NCBI GenBank assembly: GCA_014361245.1
Contig: JACIWB010000007.1
Span: 1 to 42,648, forward strand
Source of the DNA: Thermoplasmatales archaeon
GTDB taxonomy: Archaea > Thermoplasmatota > E2 > UBA202 > JdFR-43
Reading direction: 5' to 3'
DNA: 42,648 nt
Part shown: positions 42,381 through 42,648 of the stretch, in pieces
Layout of the letters: every line of letters starts with the position of its first letter
Position numbering within the stretch: position 1 is the stretch's first letter
Made by a program: the position numbers and the translations under genes
Notes under the pieces: model-generated
The model's input: only the letters and a program-made list of their open reading frames with translations
Databases searched by the model: none
What the model was told of the DNA's origin: nothing

Positions 42381-42648
42381 TTTTGCTGTGTTGCACAACT
42401 AGTGGAAGCCATACTTCCACTAAATTTTGAAAAAAAACTGGGCTTTTTTACAAATTGATGAGCATGGCATAGAACACAAATTTCAATCCTGAGAAAAATG
42501 TTTCTTTAGCCTTTTGCTTTTGTGGAAGCATTTTCTCTTGTTTTGATGATTGGCTCTATTCCCTGCTTTTTTAGATAACTAAAATTCTTTCTGCTATCAT
42601 AGGATTCATTTCCGTCATCCTCTCTATTTTTTATTGCCAATGGTTCTC
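42381..42648 (-). mobile_element. Right-end remnant of an IS5-like insertion sequence (continues beyond window)
   Basis: On the minus strand a frame from 42646 to the stop at 42506-42508 reads DDGNESYDSRKNFSYLKKQG and GIEPIIKTRENASTKAKG, like the DDE transposases of archaeal IS5-type elements. In another frame, KETFFSGLK and KFVFYAMLINL up to the stop at 42448-42450 are transposase C-terminal motifs fused by a deletion. GCTGTGTTGCACAAC-like sequence at 42384-42398 resembles an IS end. The transposase is broken. Exact IS family is a recollection. Confidence 0.65.
42401..42421. repeat. Perfect 8-bp inverted repeat near the IS end
   Basis: AGTGGAAG, CCATA, CTTCCACT. It lies between the broken transposase stop and the presumed IS terminus, upstream of nop5. 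Confidence 0.7.

Overview
The window reads as AT-rich chromosomal DNA from an archaeon. Markers are Pelota, Nop5, a PCNA clamp, deoxyhypusine synthase, pyruvoyl-dependent arginine decarboxylase, an archaeosine radical-SAM enzyme, archaeal SepF and an archaeal-type CDP-alcohol phosphatidyltransferase. Many genes have a TATA-like box about 25 nt before the start codon (leaderless or nearly so), and others use GGAGG or GGTGAT ribosome-binding sites. Folate-type C1 genes (dihydropteroate synthase, 5-formyl-THF cyclo-ligase, SHMT), a PGF-type C-terminal sorting signal and several secreted gingipain/clostripain-like proteases suggest a protein-degrading, Thermoplasmatota-like lineage (inference, not proven). 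No rRNA, tRNA or CRISPR array was seen.

Layout. 1-1347: end of a secreted protein, a T4 endonuclease V-like protein and a membrane-anchored unknown. 1340-5741 (minus): three overlapping genes, a secreted C25 peptidase, RqcH/NEMF and Pelota. 5890-8330 (minus): 5-formyl-THF cyclo-ligase and a class V aminotransferase (overlapping), then a stand-alone acyltransferase. 8403-9362 (plus): archaeosine radical SAM enzyme, convergent with sepF. 9716-12065 (minus): an FeS/FAD oxidoreductase pair of glycolate/D-lactate type. 12138-14033 (minus): a secreted Ig-like protein with a GC-rich leader, divergent from glyA. 14187-16583 (plus): glyA, a Fap7-like kinase and a phospholipid head-group enzyme, all overlapping. 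16620-19060: a secreted Lon-like protease and an HTH-ACT regulator. 19191-29363: one giant secreted protein of 3390 residues. 29424-31581: a UbiA prenyltransferase and dihydropteroate synthase. 31625-33777: a frameshifted NosD-like beta-helix protein and two membrane proteins. 33925-35292: a secreted phosphoesterase, convergent with PCNA. 36072-36928: a nitroreductase and a small membrane protein. 36930-40128 (minus): pdaD, dys and argS. 40150-42352 (minus): nop5 and a clostripain-like protein that has lost its catalytic His. 42381-42648: a decayed insertion sequence.

How the parts may work together. Pelota splits stalled ribosomes and RqcH acts on the released large subunit, so that operon is a ribosome-rescue module with a secreted protease unexpectedly at its head. 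Arginine decarboxylase can start polyamine synthesis and deoxyhypusine synthase uses spermidine on aIF5A, so pdaD-dys-argS is an arginine/translation cluster. GlcD/GlcF-like proteins, the aminotransferase, SHMT and the folate genes could form a glycolate-glyoxylate-glycine-serine route. The secreted peptidases, adhesin-like repeats and beta-helix protein form a surface or extracellular protein-processing set.

Most distinctive item: the giant protein has a C25 catalytic domain followed by ten CARDB-like units. In eight of these a cleaved-adhesin-like domain appears to be inserted inside the CARDB fold, while two adjacent units are uninterrupted and share a 41-nt identical DNA segment. There is no gene-free stretch longer than about 300 bases; the longest (about 296 bases at the right end) holds the insertion-sequence remnant.
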